From Siphonobacter aquaeclarae (GTDB lineage: Bacteria; Bacteroidota; Bacteroidia; Cytophagales; Spirosomataceae): a stretch of DNA of 64,000 nucleotides. Below, piece after piece: positions 16,552-25,376 of this stretch. The translations under genes were made by a program, and so were the position numbers. The stretch is from NCBI RefSeq assembly GCF_900103285.1, contig NZ_FNGS01000006.1, positions 372,001-436,000 on the forward strand, given 5' to 3'. The stretch's first letter is position 1; the number at the start of each line of letters is the position of its first letter. The notes under the pieces were generated by a model. It was not told where the DNA came from. It made no database searches and saw only the letters and a program-made list of their open reading frames with translations.

Positions 16552-19500
16552 ATGTTTACGATTTACGCCGCTTCCGCGGGTTCGGGAAAGACCTTCACAC
16601 TCACCAAGGAGTTTTTACGCCTGGCACTGTCGAGCTACCCCGACGACGCCGGAAACTACCGCTTCAGCCCGTTTTATTTCCAGCATATCCTCGCCGTCAC
16701 GTTTACGAACGACGCGGCGCACGAAATGAAAAAGCGCATCATGGATACGCTGGAAGCGCTGAGCCGGTTTGACGACCTTTCCCCCGAAAGAAAGAAAAAG
16801 ACGGAAGCCCTCCGGGCGCTCCTGCTGAAGGAAGTCGCCGGAGACACCCCCGGCGTCCCGGTGACGGCAGAGGAACTGAAAAGCCGCGCTCATGCGACCT
16901 TCCAGCGCCTGTTGCACAATTATGGAAACCTGTCGGTTTCGACGATTGACAGTTTCACGCAGCGTGTTGTGGCGGCTTTTACCGAAGAATTGGGCATTCC
17001 CTACAACTTTGAAGTCAACCTGGATTCAGACCTACTCATCGCCGCCGCCGTCGAAAATACGCTGGCGCGGGTCGGAAGGGAAGAGTTCAGCCAGTTGACC
17101 AGCGTACTCGAAGACCTGGTTGGCGACCTCGCCGACCAGGGAAAAAGCTGGAAGTCCCTCGAAAATGAGTTGAGCCAGGTAGGGCGCAAGATCCTGGAAG
17201 ACAAACACCGGGATGCCCTCGATAAACTGGCCGAGCTTACTTCAGACGACTTCTGGACCATCCGCCGGCAGCTTCGCGGGTATGTGCGCACGCAGGATGA
17301 AGCGTATAAGGAGTTGGGAGAATCGGCTGCCGTGATTTTCGAATCCGCCGGGCTGGTTGTGGAAGACTTTTCCTACGGCGCATCCGGCGCGGCAGGTTTT
17401 CTCCGGAAAATCGCCGATGGGGAGAAAAAGCTGACAGACGCGCCTTCTTCACGCCTTACCAAAGCCGTGGAAGAAGGCAAAGGCTGGATCGGCGCCAAAG
17501 CTCCGGCCGCCGTTCAGGCGCGTTTCCGGGAAATAGAAGACGCCCTGCGGGAAGCGGCGCTTCGTGTCCTGACACACCAGGAAGGAGAGCGCGAGAAGTA
17601 CATTCTTTGCCTCGAACTCGACCGCCACCTGCACAAACTGGCGCTGCTCAAGCAATTATCCGACGAGGTACGCGGCATCGAGGAGCAATCCGGGCAGATC
17701 CATATTTCGCGTTTCAACCAGTCAATCCTCCGGATTGTGCTGGAAGAGCCGGTGCCGTTTCTCTACGAACGTCTCGGTGAAAAATACCACCATATCCTGA
17801 TCGATGAGTTTCAGGATACTTCGCAGCTTCAATGGCTGAACTTTATGCCGTTGATAGACAATAGTTTAGCCGGCGGATACTACAACCTCCTGGTCGGTGA
17901 CGCGAAGCAAAGTATCTACCGGTTTCGCGGCGGGGAAATGGAGCAGCTGGTGTACCTTTTCCGCCGGGAAGACCTGACGCCGATGCTGCCGGCGGGTAAC
18001 GAGATCAACTGGAACGTCGGCGACCGCCTGCTTCACCTCAAAGGCCATCTCGAACCCCGTGTACTCGATTTCAACCGGAGAAGTACAAAGGAAGTAGTTG
18101 AATTCAACAACGCCTTTCTCGCCCATATCCTCGCGCAGGAAGTGGATGCAGGATGGACCGTCACGCCACGGATTTACGAAACCTTTTTCCAGCGTACGCC
18201 TGACAACCCCCGCTCGGGAGGGCATGTGCAGGTGGATTTTCTGGCGGAAGACCGGCCTACGCCTGACTTCGTCTGGCAACAGATCGAAGAATGCCTCGCC
18301 CTGGGGTATCAGGCACGGGATATCGCGATTCTGACGCGGAAAAACCGGCACGCGCGCGAGCTGGCCGACGCCCTCCGGCATAAAATCCGGATTGTCTCGG
18401 CCGATTCCCTGCTTGTGAGCGCTTCGGGCGCTGTCAACCTCGTGGTCGCCTTACTAAGGCTGCTCGAATCTCCGCGCCAGGCCCTGACGCAGTACGAGGC
18501 CGCTTACCTCTTCCTCAAAAACCTGCTCGCCCAGGTACCTGATGAAACGGTGAACGCCGAGATCCGGCGGGTGATCGAATCGGATGAGCCGCAGGCATTC
18601 TGGGACTGGCTGCGGAAACACGGGCACGACCTGCAACCGGGGCGCCTCCGTCGCCTCGACCTTTATTCCCTCTGCGAGCAGCTGATGGAACAGTTCGGAC
18701 TCTTTGACGACGAAGCCGAACTACCCTACCTGTTCCGCTTTCTGGATTATGTGCAGGATTTTGTCGGACGGAAAAGCGGCAGCCTGATCGACTGGCTCGC
18801 CGACTGGGAGCAGCAGAAGCACCGCCTCTGCGTCAGTACTCCCGAAGGCGAGGACGCCGTTACCATTCAATCCATCCATAAATCGAAAGGACTCGAGTAT
18901 CCCGTGGTACTGCTGCCGTATGCCAACTGGAGCTTTACGCCGGGTTTCCGGGACGAAATATGGGGCGATCTGGAAGAGACAGCATATGCTGAACTGGCTG
19001 TGAATGAGGGAGATACTTCCCGGAGGCTACGCACCGCGCCGTTTTCGCTGACAACCAAACTCCGCGATACCTTCCTCGGCCCCGCATATGAGCGCGAACG
19101 CGAACAGACGTTTCTCGATAATCTGAACCTGCTGTACGTTGCTCTGACGAGGCCCGTCGAACGTCTGTACATATCGATGGAGGCGCGGATGACCAAGCGG
19201 GGCGACAGCCTGAAAGATACCGTCGGGCAGTTTTTTGCGGGATACCTCGGATCGCGGGAAGGTACGCATATTATTTACCAGGGAGAGCCGCCCGCGCCGC
19301 GGAAAACGGAGGATACCTCAGGTTCGAAATGGATAGTACCGGAGGTGGTATCCGTCGACCGCAGCGATTCCATGCGCCTCCGCCGGCAGACCGACCGCCT
19401 GACCGAACTGGATTCCTTTCATTTGCAGAAGGAATGGGGGAACAAGGCACACGCCGCGATGCGGGAAATCCGCGTTCCGGCGGATGTGCCGGACGTCATC

Positions 19501-19851
19501 GACCGGATGAAGAAGCGGGGATTACTGGACGAGCAGCAGGTATCGCGGCTGACGGAATCGATCCATACCATTCTTAGCCATCCCGAAATGAAACCCTATT
19601 TCGAGCTGCCCGCGGAGTTTTTGTCGGAACAGGAAATCCTGATGCCGGACGGGCAGATCCTGCGTCCTGACCGCGTCGTCATCCGTCCCGACAAAACCGT
19701 CGCCATTCTCGACTACAAAACCGGAAAACCCCGGGAAAGCCACCGCGATCAGGTAAAATCCTATGCACGGCGGTACCGGCAAATGGGCTACGGAACCGTC
19801 GAATGCTGGCTCGTTTACCTCGAATCCGGCGAGGTAATCCGGGTAGATTGA
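16552..19851 (+). CDS. UvrD/AddA-like helicase with C-terminal PD-(D/E)XK nuclease
   Basis: 1099 residues. Superfamily 1A helicase motifs: Walker A AASAGSGKT at about 6-14, LAVTFTNDAAHEM (motif Ia), Walker B LIDEFQDTSQ near 417, GDAKQSIYRFRGG, QSIHKSKGLEYPVV (motif V region) and VALTRPVERLYI (motif VI). The C-terminal RecB-type nuclease has LDYKTGKPRESHRDQV near 1053. It should unwind and resect double-strand breaks as the AddA/RecB-like subunit. No addB-like partner is adjacent; it would have to lie elsewhere. The Phe-Thr-Ile start right at the Walker A strand is normal for the Bacteroidota form. Confidence 0.9.
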   Translation: MFTIYAASAGSGKTFTLTKEFLRLALSSYPDDAGNYRFSPFYFQHILAVTFTNDAAHEMKKRIMDTLEALSRFDDLSPERKKKTEALRALLLKEVAGDTPGVPVTAEELKSRAHATFQRLLHNYGNLSVSTIDSFTQRVVAAFTEELGIPYNFEVNLDSDLLIAAAVENTLARVGREEFSQLTSVLEDLVGDLADQGKSWKSLENELSQVGRKILEDKHRDALDKLAELTSDDFWTIRRQLRGYVRTQDEAYKELGESAAVIFESAGLVVEDFSYGASGAAGFLRKIADGEKKLTDAPSSRLTKAVEEGKGWIGAKAPAAVQARFREIEDALREAALRVLTHQEGEREKYILCLELDRHLHKLALLKQLSDEVRGIEEQSGQIHISRFNQSILRIVLEEPVPFLYERLGEKYHHILIDEFQDTSQLQWLNFMPLIDNSLAGGYYNLLVGDAKQSIYRFRGGEMEQLVYLFRREDLTPMLPAGNEINWNVGDRLLHLKGHLEPRVLDFNRRSTKEVVEFNNAFLAHILAQEVDAGWTVTPRIYETFFQRTPDNPRSGGHVQVDFLAEDRPTPDFVWQQIEECLALGYQARDIAILTRKNRHARELADALRHKIRIVSADSLLVSASGAVNLVVALLRLLESPRQALTQYEAAYLFLKNLLAQVPDETVNAEIRRVIESDEPQAFWDWLRKHGHDLQPGRLRRLDLYSLCEQLMEQFGLFDDEAELPYLFRFLDYVQDFVGRKSGSLIDWLADWEQQKHRLCVSTPEGEDAVTIQSIHKSKGLEYPVVLLPYANWSFTPGFRDEIWGDLEETAYAELAVNEGDTSRRLRTAPFSLTTKLRDTFLGPAYEREREQTFLDNLNLLYVALTRPVERLYISMEARMTKRGDSLKDTVGQFFAGYLGSREGTHIIYQGEPPAPRKTEDTSGSKWIVPEVVSVDRSDSMRLRRQTDRLTELDSFHLQKEWGNKAHAAMREIRVPADVPDVIDRMKKRGLLDEQQVSRLTESIHTILSHPEMKPYFELPAEFLSEQEILMPDGQILRPDRVVIRPDKTVAILDYKTGKPRESHRDQVKSYARRYRQMGYGTVECWLVYLESGEVIRVD

Positions 19852-19863
19852 CTGCCGCCGCCT

Positions 19864-19871
19864 TATATTTG
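19864..19871 (+). promoter_or_regulatory. Promoter -7 element of tex
   Basis: An exact TAnnTTTG match (TATATTTG), 13 nt after the upstream stop codon and 27 nt before the tex ATG. It suggests that tex is transcribed independently of the helicase-nuclease. Confidence 0.65.
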
Positions 19872-19898
19872 ACCGATTCATTGTTACCAATACATGCC

Positions 19899-22004
19899 AT
19901 GAATACCGCTTCTTCCTTTATTGCCAGTCAGTTATCCCTGGCGCCACGCTCGGTACAGGCGACGATTCAGTTGCTCGACGAAGGCGCTACAGTTCCCTTT
20001 ATTTCCCGGTACCGGAAGGAAGCCACCGGAAGCCTTGACGAAGTCCAGATTCAGGCGGTAAAAGACCACTACGAGAAGTTTCGGGAAACCGAAAAGCGCC
20101 GGGAGAGTATCCTCCAATCCATTCGCGAGCAGGGTAAGCTTACGCCGGCCCTTCAAAAGGCGCTTGAGGAAGCGACCACACTGACGCAGCTCGAAGACAT
20201 TTATCTTCCGTATAAACCCAAGCGGAAAACCCGCGCCACTATTGCCGCCGAAAAAGGCCTGGAACCCCTCGCCAAACTCATTTTCGAGCAGCGTGAGCGG
20301 GATATCGAAGCCAAAGCGGCGAAGTACCTTTCGGACGATGTTGCTTCCGTGGAAGAGGCATTGCAGGGCGCCGGCGATATCATGGCCGAATGGATTTCAG
20401 AGAATGCCGACGTCCGGAACGCGATCCGGAAAGTATTTGAAAAAGAGGCGGTTGTCGTCTCCAAAGTCAAGAAGAATAAGGAAACAGAAGGCGCCAAGTA
20501 CCGGGACTACTTCGACTTTTCGGAGGAACTCCGCAAGATCCCTTCGCACCGGCTGCTGGCGCTTCGCCGTGGAGAAGAAGAAGGCTTTTTGTCGGTCGGT
20601 ATAGCGCCGGACGAAGACCATGCCCTTGAGCGCATCGATCGGCTGGTGCTCCGCGGACAGAGTGAAGCGAAGCCCTTCATTGAAGACGCCATTACGGACA
20701 GTTACAAGCGCCTCATTCGACCGAGTATCGAAAATGAATTTGCCAAGCTGTCAAAAGAAAAGGCTGATTCAGAGGCGATTACTGTTTTCGTGGGAAACCT
20801 GCGGCAACTGTTGCTGTCGTCTCCCCTCGGGCAGAAAGTCGTGCTGGCTGTGGATCCGGGCTACCGGACGGGCTGCAAGACGGTATGCCTCGACGCACAG
20901 GGGAACCTGTTGCAGGAAACGGTCCTGTACCCGTTTGACAAAAAAGCAGAAGCGGAGCGCGTCGTGCGCGACTGGCTGACCCGGTTCAAGGTCGAAGCAA
21001 TCGCCATCGGTAACGGAACCGCCGGCCGGGAAACGGAAGATTTTCTCCGGGGATTATCGCTGCCCGTACCTGTTTTCATGGTTTCGGAGCAGGGTGCGTC
21101 GATTTATTCGGCGTCTGACGTTGCGCGGGAGGAGTTTCCGGACAAGGATGTCACCGTGCGCGGCGCCGTTTCGATTGGCCGCCGGCTGATGGACCCGCTG
21201 GCTGAGCTGGTCAAGATCGACCCGAAATCGATTGGGGTGGGGCAGTACCAGCACGATGTCGACCAGGGATCGCTCAAAAAGAGCCTGGATGTAGTCGTGG
21301 AAAGCTGTGTAAACGCCGTTGGCGTCAACCTGAATACCGCAAGCAAGCACCTGCTGAGCTACGTATCGGGCCTGGGGCCGGCGCTGGCGCAGAATATCGT
21401 CACCTACCGCAGGGAAAAAGGCGCTTTTCGCTCCCGGAAGGAACTGCTGAAAGTACCCCGTCTGGGCGCCAAGGCATACGAACAGTGTGCCGGTTTTCTC
21501 CGGATTCCCGGTGCCGGCGATCCGCTGGACAATTCTGCGGTACACCCCGAAAGCTACGGTATCGTCGAACAGATGGCTAAAGATCTGGGTATCAAAGTGA
21601 AAGACCTGATCAGTAGTCCTGAATCCCGGAAACAAATACAATTGCAGCGCTACGTCACCGAAGCAGCAGGTTTGCCAACGCTGAGGGATATCGTCGCCGA
21701 ACTGGAAAAACCCGGTCGCGACCCCCGCGAGCCGCTTTCCGAGTTCCGGTTCGAGGAAACCGTCCGTAAGCCTGAAGACCTGCGCGAGGGCATGATCCTG
21801 CCGGGTATCGTCACGAATATCACCGCTTTCGGCGCGTTTGTAGACGTGGGTGTGAAGCAGGACGGGCTGGTACACGTATCCCAGCTGGCCAGTAAATTCG
21901 TGAAAGATCCGAACGAAGTCGTGAAGCTTCACCAGCAGGTACAGGTGAAAGTGCTGGAAGTAGACATGGCCCGCAAGCGCATCTCCCTGACGATGAAATT
22001 TTGA
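19899..22004 (+). CDS. tex: Tex family RNA-binding transcription accessory protein
   Basis: 701 residues. Order: helical N-domain, YqgF/RNase H-like domain starting near 313 (VVLAVDPGYRTGCKT), helix-hairpin-helix repeats near 475-560 (LLSYVSGLGPALAQNIV) and a C-terminal S1 domain from about 628 (VTNITAFGAFVDVG). Tex binds nucleic acids and the transcription elongation machinery; its precise role is unsettled. The ATG at 19899 gives the family N-terminus and lies after the -7 promoter element; an upstream in-frame ATG inside the helicase gene is unlikely. Confidence 0.95.
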   Translation: MNTASSFIASQLSLAPRSVQATIQLLDEGATVPFISRYRKEATGSLDEVQIQAVKDHYEKFRETEKRRESILQSIREQGKLTPALQKALEEATTLTQLEDIYLPYKPKRKTRATIAAEKGLEPLAKLIFEQRERDIEAKAAKYLSDDVASVEEALQGAGDIMAEWISENADVRNAIRKVFEKEAVVVSKVKKNKETEGAKYRDYFDFSEELRKIPSHRLLALRRGEEEGFLSVGIAPDEDHALERIDRLVLRGQSEAKPFIEDAITDSYKRLIRPSIENEFAKLSKEKADSEAITVFVGNLRQLLLSSPLGQKVVLAVDPGYRTGCKTVCLDAQGNLLQETVLYPFDKKAEAERVVRDWLTRFKVEAIAIGNGTAGRETEDFLRGLSLPVPVFMVSEQGASIYSASDVAREEFPDKDVTVRGAVSIGRRLMDPLAELVKIDPKSIGVGQYQHDVDQGSLKKSLDVVVESCVNAVGVNLNTASKHLLSYVSGLGPALAQNIVTYRREKGAFRSRKELLKVPRLGAKAYEQCAGFLRIPGAGDPLDNSAVHPESYGIVEQMAKDLGIKVKDLISSPESRKQIQLQRYVTEAAGLPTLRDIVAELEKPGRDPREPLSEFRFEETVRKPEDLREGMILPGIVTNITAFGAFVDVGVKQDGLVHVSQLASKFVKDPNEVVKLHQQVQVKVLEVDMARKRISLTMKF

Positions 22005-22007
22005 GGG

Positions 22008-22043
22008 AAACCGGCGTCCGGTGAAATAGGACGCCGGTTTTTC
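22008..22043 (+). terminator. Terminator of tex
   Basis: A 12-bp stem AAACCGGCGTCC / GGACGCCGGTTT (22008-22019 with 22029-22040) followed by T residues, immediately after the tex stop codon. Confidence 0.9.
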
Positions 22044-22081
22044 CCGTTACCCCTTCGGATTCCATCCCTTACATTCGCCGT

Positions 22082-22657
22082 ATGAACTTTCGGATTACCC
22101 TTGTTGTACTGACCTTTTTGCTGACCTCGTGTGAGATATTCCGGACGCCCGCCAAAACGACGAAGCCTCCGGCCCGGACGGCCGCAGCCGGCGGTTCGAA
22201 GGCCTATCATCCGATGACCAAAAAAGCGGAGTATAACCCGAAAGCGGTCCGATATGGCAATCAGACCGTGAGCGATCTCATCAATACCGCGCGGAGTTAC
22301 GGAGGTACCAACTACCGCACCGGCGGCGGCACCAGCGTAGGCCTGGATTGCTCCGGCCTGGTACAGGTAAGTTTCAAGCAGATTGGCCTTAAGTTGCCGC
22401 GGACGGCGGCAGAACAGGCCGGAGTAGGAGAGGTGATCAATGTTCGGGACCTGCGCCCGGGAGACCTCGTCTTCTTCAATACCGACTTCAAGGGCGGCGC
22501 GTCACGCATCAACCATACGGGCATCGTGACGACAGTCCGGGGCGATGCCGACGTACTCTTCATCCACGCGTCCAGCAGCCGGGGTGTCATTGAGGATAAC
22601 CTCTTTGCCGACTACTGGCAGCGCGGATTTATCAAAGCGACGCGGTTACTGGACTAG
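22082..22657 (+). CDS. NlpC/P60 family lipoprotein, C40 cysteine peptidase
   Basis: 191 residues. The lipoprotein signal ends in LLTSC (Cys17), followed by a Pro/Ala/Lys-rich linker and the NlpC/P60 domain. The catalytic Cys lies in GLDCSGLVQ near residue 90, His in INHTGIV, and the third polar residue in the FIHASSSRG region. Such enzymes cut peptidoglycan stem peptides, usually between D-Glu and the diamino acid; this one should act in the periplasm, anchored to a membrane. Its last 12 nt overlap the convergent acetyltransferase gene. Confidence 0.92.
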   Translation: MNFRITLVVLTFLLTSCEIFRTPAKTTKPPARTAAAGGSKAYHPMTKKAEYNPKAVRYGNQTVSDLINTARSYGGTNYRTGGGTSVGLDCSGLVQVSFKQIGLKLPRTAAEQAGVGEVINVRDLRPGDLVFFNTDFKGGASRINHTGIVTTVRGDADVLFIHASSSRGVIEDNLFADYWQRGFIKATRLLD

Positions 22658-22933
22658 CCGGTTCCAGTCCGGGTGCCGCTGCAGGTAGGCACGGACAAAG
22701 GGGCAGTACGGGATAATCTTCCCGCCTCGGCTTTCGATCAACTTCAAGGTTTTCTCGACCAAAGTAGACCCAACTCCCTTGCCTTCAAAGGATTCGGGTA
22801 CTTCTGTATGGTCAAGCGCATACACGTTATCGGCAACGAGCCGGTAGGCGATGAGGGCGATGTCGCCTTCGAGTGCCAGCTCAAACTGGCGGTCGGTCGT
22901 GTTGTCGACGACCTCAACGGAAGAAAGGTCCAT
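22646..22933 (-). CDS. GNAT-type N-acetyltransferase domain protein
   Basis: 95 residues, the small single-domain GNAT form (YidJ/Gcn5-like). The acetyl-CoA-binding region reads HTEVPESFEGKGVGSTLVE, and the C-terminal part IIPYCPFVRAYLQRHPDW is typical of this subfamily. The substrate is unknown. The ATG at 22933 lies one nucleotide after the stop codon of the glycosyltransferase gene (TAA-C-ATG), which indicates translational coupling. The 3' end overlaps the convergent NlpC/P60 gene by 12 nt. Confidence 0.88.
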   Translation of the reverse strand: MDLSSVEVVDNTTDRQFELALEGDIALIAYRLVADNVYALDHTEVPESFEGKGVGSTLVEKTLKLIESRGGKIIPYCPFVRAYLQRHPDWNRLVQ

Positions 22934-22934
22934 G

Positions 22935-23945
22935 TTACGAGGGATATTCAATCTGTTCACCCGTTTGCCGGGTACCTTTGGGTTCGCGAAGGTATTTCCA
23001 TCCTTCCGACAAAAAGCCGGTGCCATACCCGGTCATCTGCACAAAAACGGCCTGTATGCTCAGGCTGGCCACGGTGATACTCTTATTCTGTTTCCAGGAA
23101 TCAACAAAAATCAGGATGCAATAAAGCAGCAAGGCTCCTACCGACAAACGGAACAGCAGGGGACAAACAAACGCCTGCACCGGAAAGCTGAACAGCCAGA
23201 CGGTAAAAGCCGCCGGAAAAAAATGAACCAGCTTCAGCGTATCCGGAAAATACCGGGTAATGTTGATCCGGGCACGGCCGAAAAACCGGAGCTGACGGTA
23301 AAAGGCATCAAACGCCGTCCGCCGTTTGTGGTAAATGAATGCTTCGGGTATCAACGCGCTTCGGAAACCCATTTTCAGGGCCTGGATGCTGAAAATAATA
23401 TCTTCTCCCATCCGCGTAATCCGGAACCCTCCTGTTTTCTCCCATACCTGCCGGCTGAGGCCCATGTTGAAGCTCCGGGGGTGAAACGTACCTCCTGCGT
23501 TTTTGGCCTTTCCGCGGATACCTCCGGTCGTAAACAGGGAAGTCATGGAGTAGCTGATGGCTTTCTGAACAGGGGTGAAGGAAGGGTGATCCCGGTCAGG
23601 TCCGCCGAATAAATCCAGTTGCTGCCGGTCAATTTCCCGATTCACGATAGCCAGGTAATCCGGCTCGACGAGCGCATCGGAATCCAGGATGATAAACCAG
23701 TCGCCAGACGCCCGCTCCATGCCATAATTCCGGGCGAAGCCCTGTCCGCTGTTCGGTTTTTCGTAATAGTGAAGCGACAGGGAAGTAGCATACCCCCGGG
23801 CTACATCTTCGGCCCGGACGGAAGAACCATCCTCTACCACAACCACGTCAAACGCCGTGTACGTCTGCCGGGTGAGGCAATCGAGGAGTTCAGCCAGTTC
23901 GTCGGGCCGGTTATAGACCGGAATAATAATCGAAAAGCGACGCAT
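22935..23945 (-). CDS. Family 2 glycosyltransferase
   Basis: 336 residues. A GT-A fold starts with FSIIIPVYNRPDELAELL; the metal-binding DSD lies in FIILDSDALVEPDY, and MGEDIIFSIQ is the acceptor-side motif. The C-terminal third has two or three hydrophobic helices, so the protein is probably membrane associated. It should transfer a nucleotide-activated sugar to an envelope acceptor. ATG 23945 is the family start; the frame upstream is family A repeat sequence. Co-transcribed with the acetyltransferase gene that follows. Confidence 0.88.
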   Translation of the reverse strand: MRRFSIIIPVYNRPDELAELLDCLTRQTYTAFDVVVVEDGSSVRAEDVARGYATSLSLHYYEKPNSGQGFARNYGMERASGDWFIILDSDALVEPDYLAIVNREIDRQQLDLFGGPDRDHPSFTPVQKAISYSMTSLFTTGGIRGKAKNAGGTFHPRSFNMGLSRQVWEKTGGFRITRMGEDIIFSIQALKMGFRSALIPEAFIYHKRRTAFDAFYRQLRFFGRARINITRYFPDTLKLVHFFPAAFTVWLFSFPVQAFVCPLLFRLSVGALLLYCILIFVDSWKQNKSITVASLSIQAVFVQMTGYGTGFLSEGWKYLREPKGTRQTGEQIEYPS

Positions 23946-23981
23946 GGGGAGAGGGGGAAGCCGGCTCGGAGATCTGTTGTT

Positions 23982-24070
23982 GGTTTTCAATTTTCGGTTT
24001 TCTGTTTTCAGTTGGCTGACAAATCCGTTCGCCAGCCAACTGAAAACCAAAAACTGAAAACCGAAAACTG
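23982..24070. repeat. Family A inverted repeat, copy 5
   Basis: The left arm 23982-24018 has four heptads (TTTTCAA, TTTTCGG, TTTTCTG, TTTTCAG) plus TTGGCTG. The right arm 24033-24070 is its inverted, slightly diverged counterpart. It separates hemL from the glycosyltransferase gene on the minus strand and touches the hemL stop region. Confidence 0.85.
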
Positions 24071-24074
24071 CTTT

Positions 24075-25361
24075 TTAAGCTAGAATTTCCGCCAGGCTCT
24101 GTTCGTGCGCGGCGAGAATCGCGTCGACATGCTCAGGTGTGAGCGCGGTCGACAGGAAAAGGCTCTCAAATTGCGACGGCGCCAGGTAAATGCCCCGTTT
24201 GAGCATGGCCTGGAAATACGCACCGAAGAGTTTGAGATCGGAGGCTTTCGCCGTTTCGAAGTCCGTGACCGGTCCTTCGTTGAAAAACAGGGTGTACATC
24301 GAACCAATCCGGTTGATGGTGTAATGCTTGCCTGCTTTGGCGTTTGCCGCGCGCAAACCGGCTTCGAGCCGGGTTCCGGTCGCTTCCAGCGTCGTGTATA
24401 CTTCGGGGTGGTCCTTCAGGTGGCTCAGCATGGCGTAGCCGGCCGCCATCGCAATCGGGTTGCCCGAAAGCGTACCGGCCTGGTATACCGGACCGGCAGG
24501 GGATACGCAGTTCATGATGTCGTCACGACCGCCGTAAGCACCGACAGGCATGCCGCCGCCAATGATCTTGCCGAGGGTAGTCAGGTCGGGTTTAACATTC
24601 GTAATGCCCTGGAAACCGGAGGCAGACAGGCGGAAGCCGGTCATAACCTCGTCGAAAATGAGGACAATACCTTCGGCATCGCAAAGGGCGCGCAAGCCTT
24701 CAATGAATCCTTCGGCAGGAAGAACCAGACCCATATTTCCGGCGACTGCCTCCAGAATAATCGCGGCGATCTGTCCTTTGTTGGCTTCTGCCAGCCGACG
24801 AACCGCTTCGAGGTCATTGTAGGGCGCTGTCAGCGTATCCTGCGCAACACCTTTTGTTACGCCGGGACTGTCCGGTACGCCCATCGTCACGGCGCCGCTG
24901 CCGGCGGCGATCAGAAAGCTGTCGCCGTGGCCGTGGTAGCAGCCTTCAAACTTGATGATTTTGTCGCGACCGGTGAAGCCCCGTGCTACGCGGATGGCAG
25001 ACATCGTTGCCTCCGTTCCGGAATTGACCATCCGTACTTTCTCAATAGAGGGGACCATCGAGACGATCAGTTCAGCCATCTCCACTTCCCGGCGCGTCGG
25101 GGCGCCAAAGGAAAAGGAATGCTGTATGGCGTCAGAAACGGCCTTCTCGACCAGTTCATGCGCATGCCCGAGGATCATCGGTCCCCAGGAATTGATGAGT
25201 TCGATATACCGGTTGCCGTCCTCGTCGTGGAGGTAGGCGCCTTTCGCTGATTTGATAAAAACGGGGTTTCCACCGACGGCCCGGAAAGCACGCACGGGGG
25301 AGTTAACGCCGCCGGGAATGACTTGTCTGGCTTGTTGAAAGAGCTGTTCGGATTGTGTCAT
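24075..25361 (-). CDS. hemL: Glutamate-1-semialdehyde 2,1-aminomutase
   Basis: 428 residues, a class III PLP aminotransferase fold. It converts glutamate-1-semialdehyde to 5-aminolevulinate in the C5 route to heme. Motifs: IPGGVNSPVRAF at the N-terminus, GCYHGHGDSFL, IFDEVMTGFR, and the PLP lysine in TTLGKIIGGGMPVGAYGG. The length matches the family. It follows the LpoA-like gene by 15 nt on the same strand and is probably transcribed with it. Confidence 0.97.
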   Translation of the reverse strand: MTQSEQLFQQARQVIPGGVNSPVRAFRAVGGNPVFIKSAKGAYLHDEDGNRYIELINSWGPMILGHAHELVEKAVSDAIQHSFSFGAPTRREVEMAELIVSMVPSIEKVRMVNSGTEATMSAIRVARGFTGRDKIIKFEGCYHGHGDSFLIAAGSGAVTMGVPDSPGVTKGVAQDTLTAPYNDLEAVRRLAEANKGQIAAIILEAVAGNMGLVLPAEGFIEGLRALCDAEGIVLIFDEVMTGFRLSASGFQGITNVKPDLTTLGKIIGGGMPVGAYGGRDDIMNCVSPAGPVYQAGTLSGNPIAMAAGYAMLSHLKDHPEVYTTLEATGTRLEAGLRAANAKAGKHYTINRIGSMYTLFFNEGPVTDFETAKASDLKLFGAYFQAMLKRGIYLAPSQFESLFLSTALTPEHVDAILAAHEQSLAEILA

Positions 25362-25376
25362 GACGGAAATGACCGG

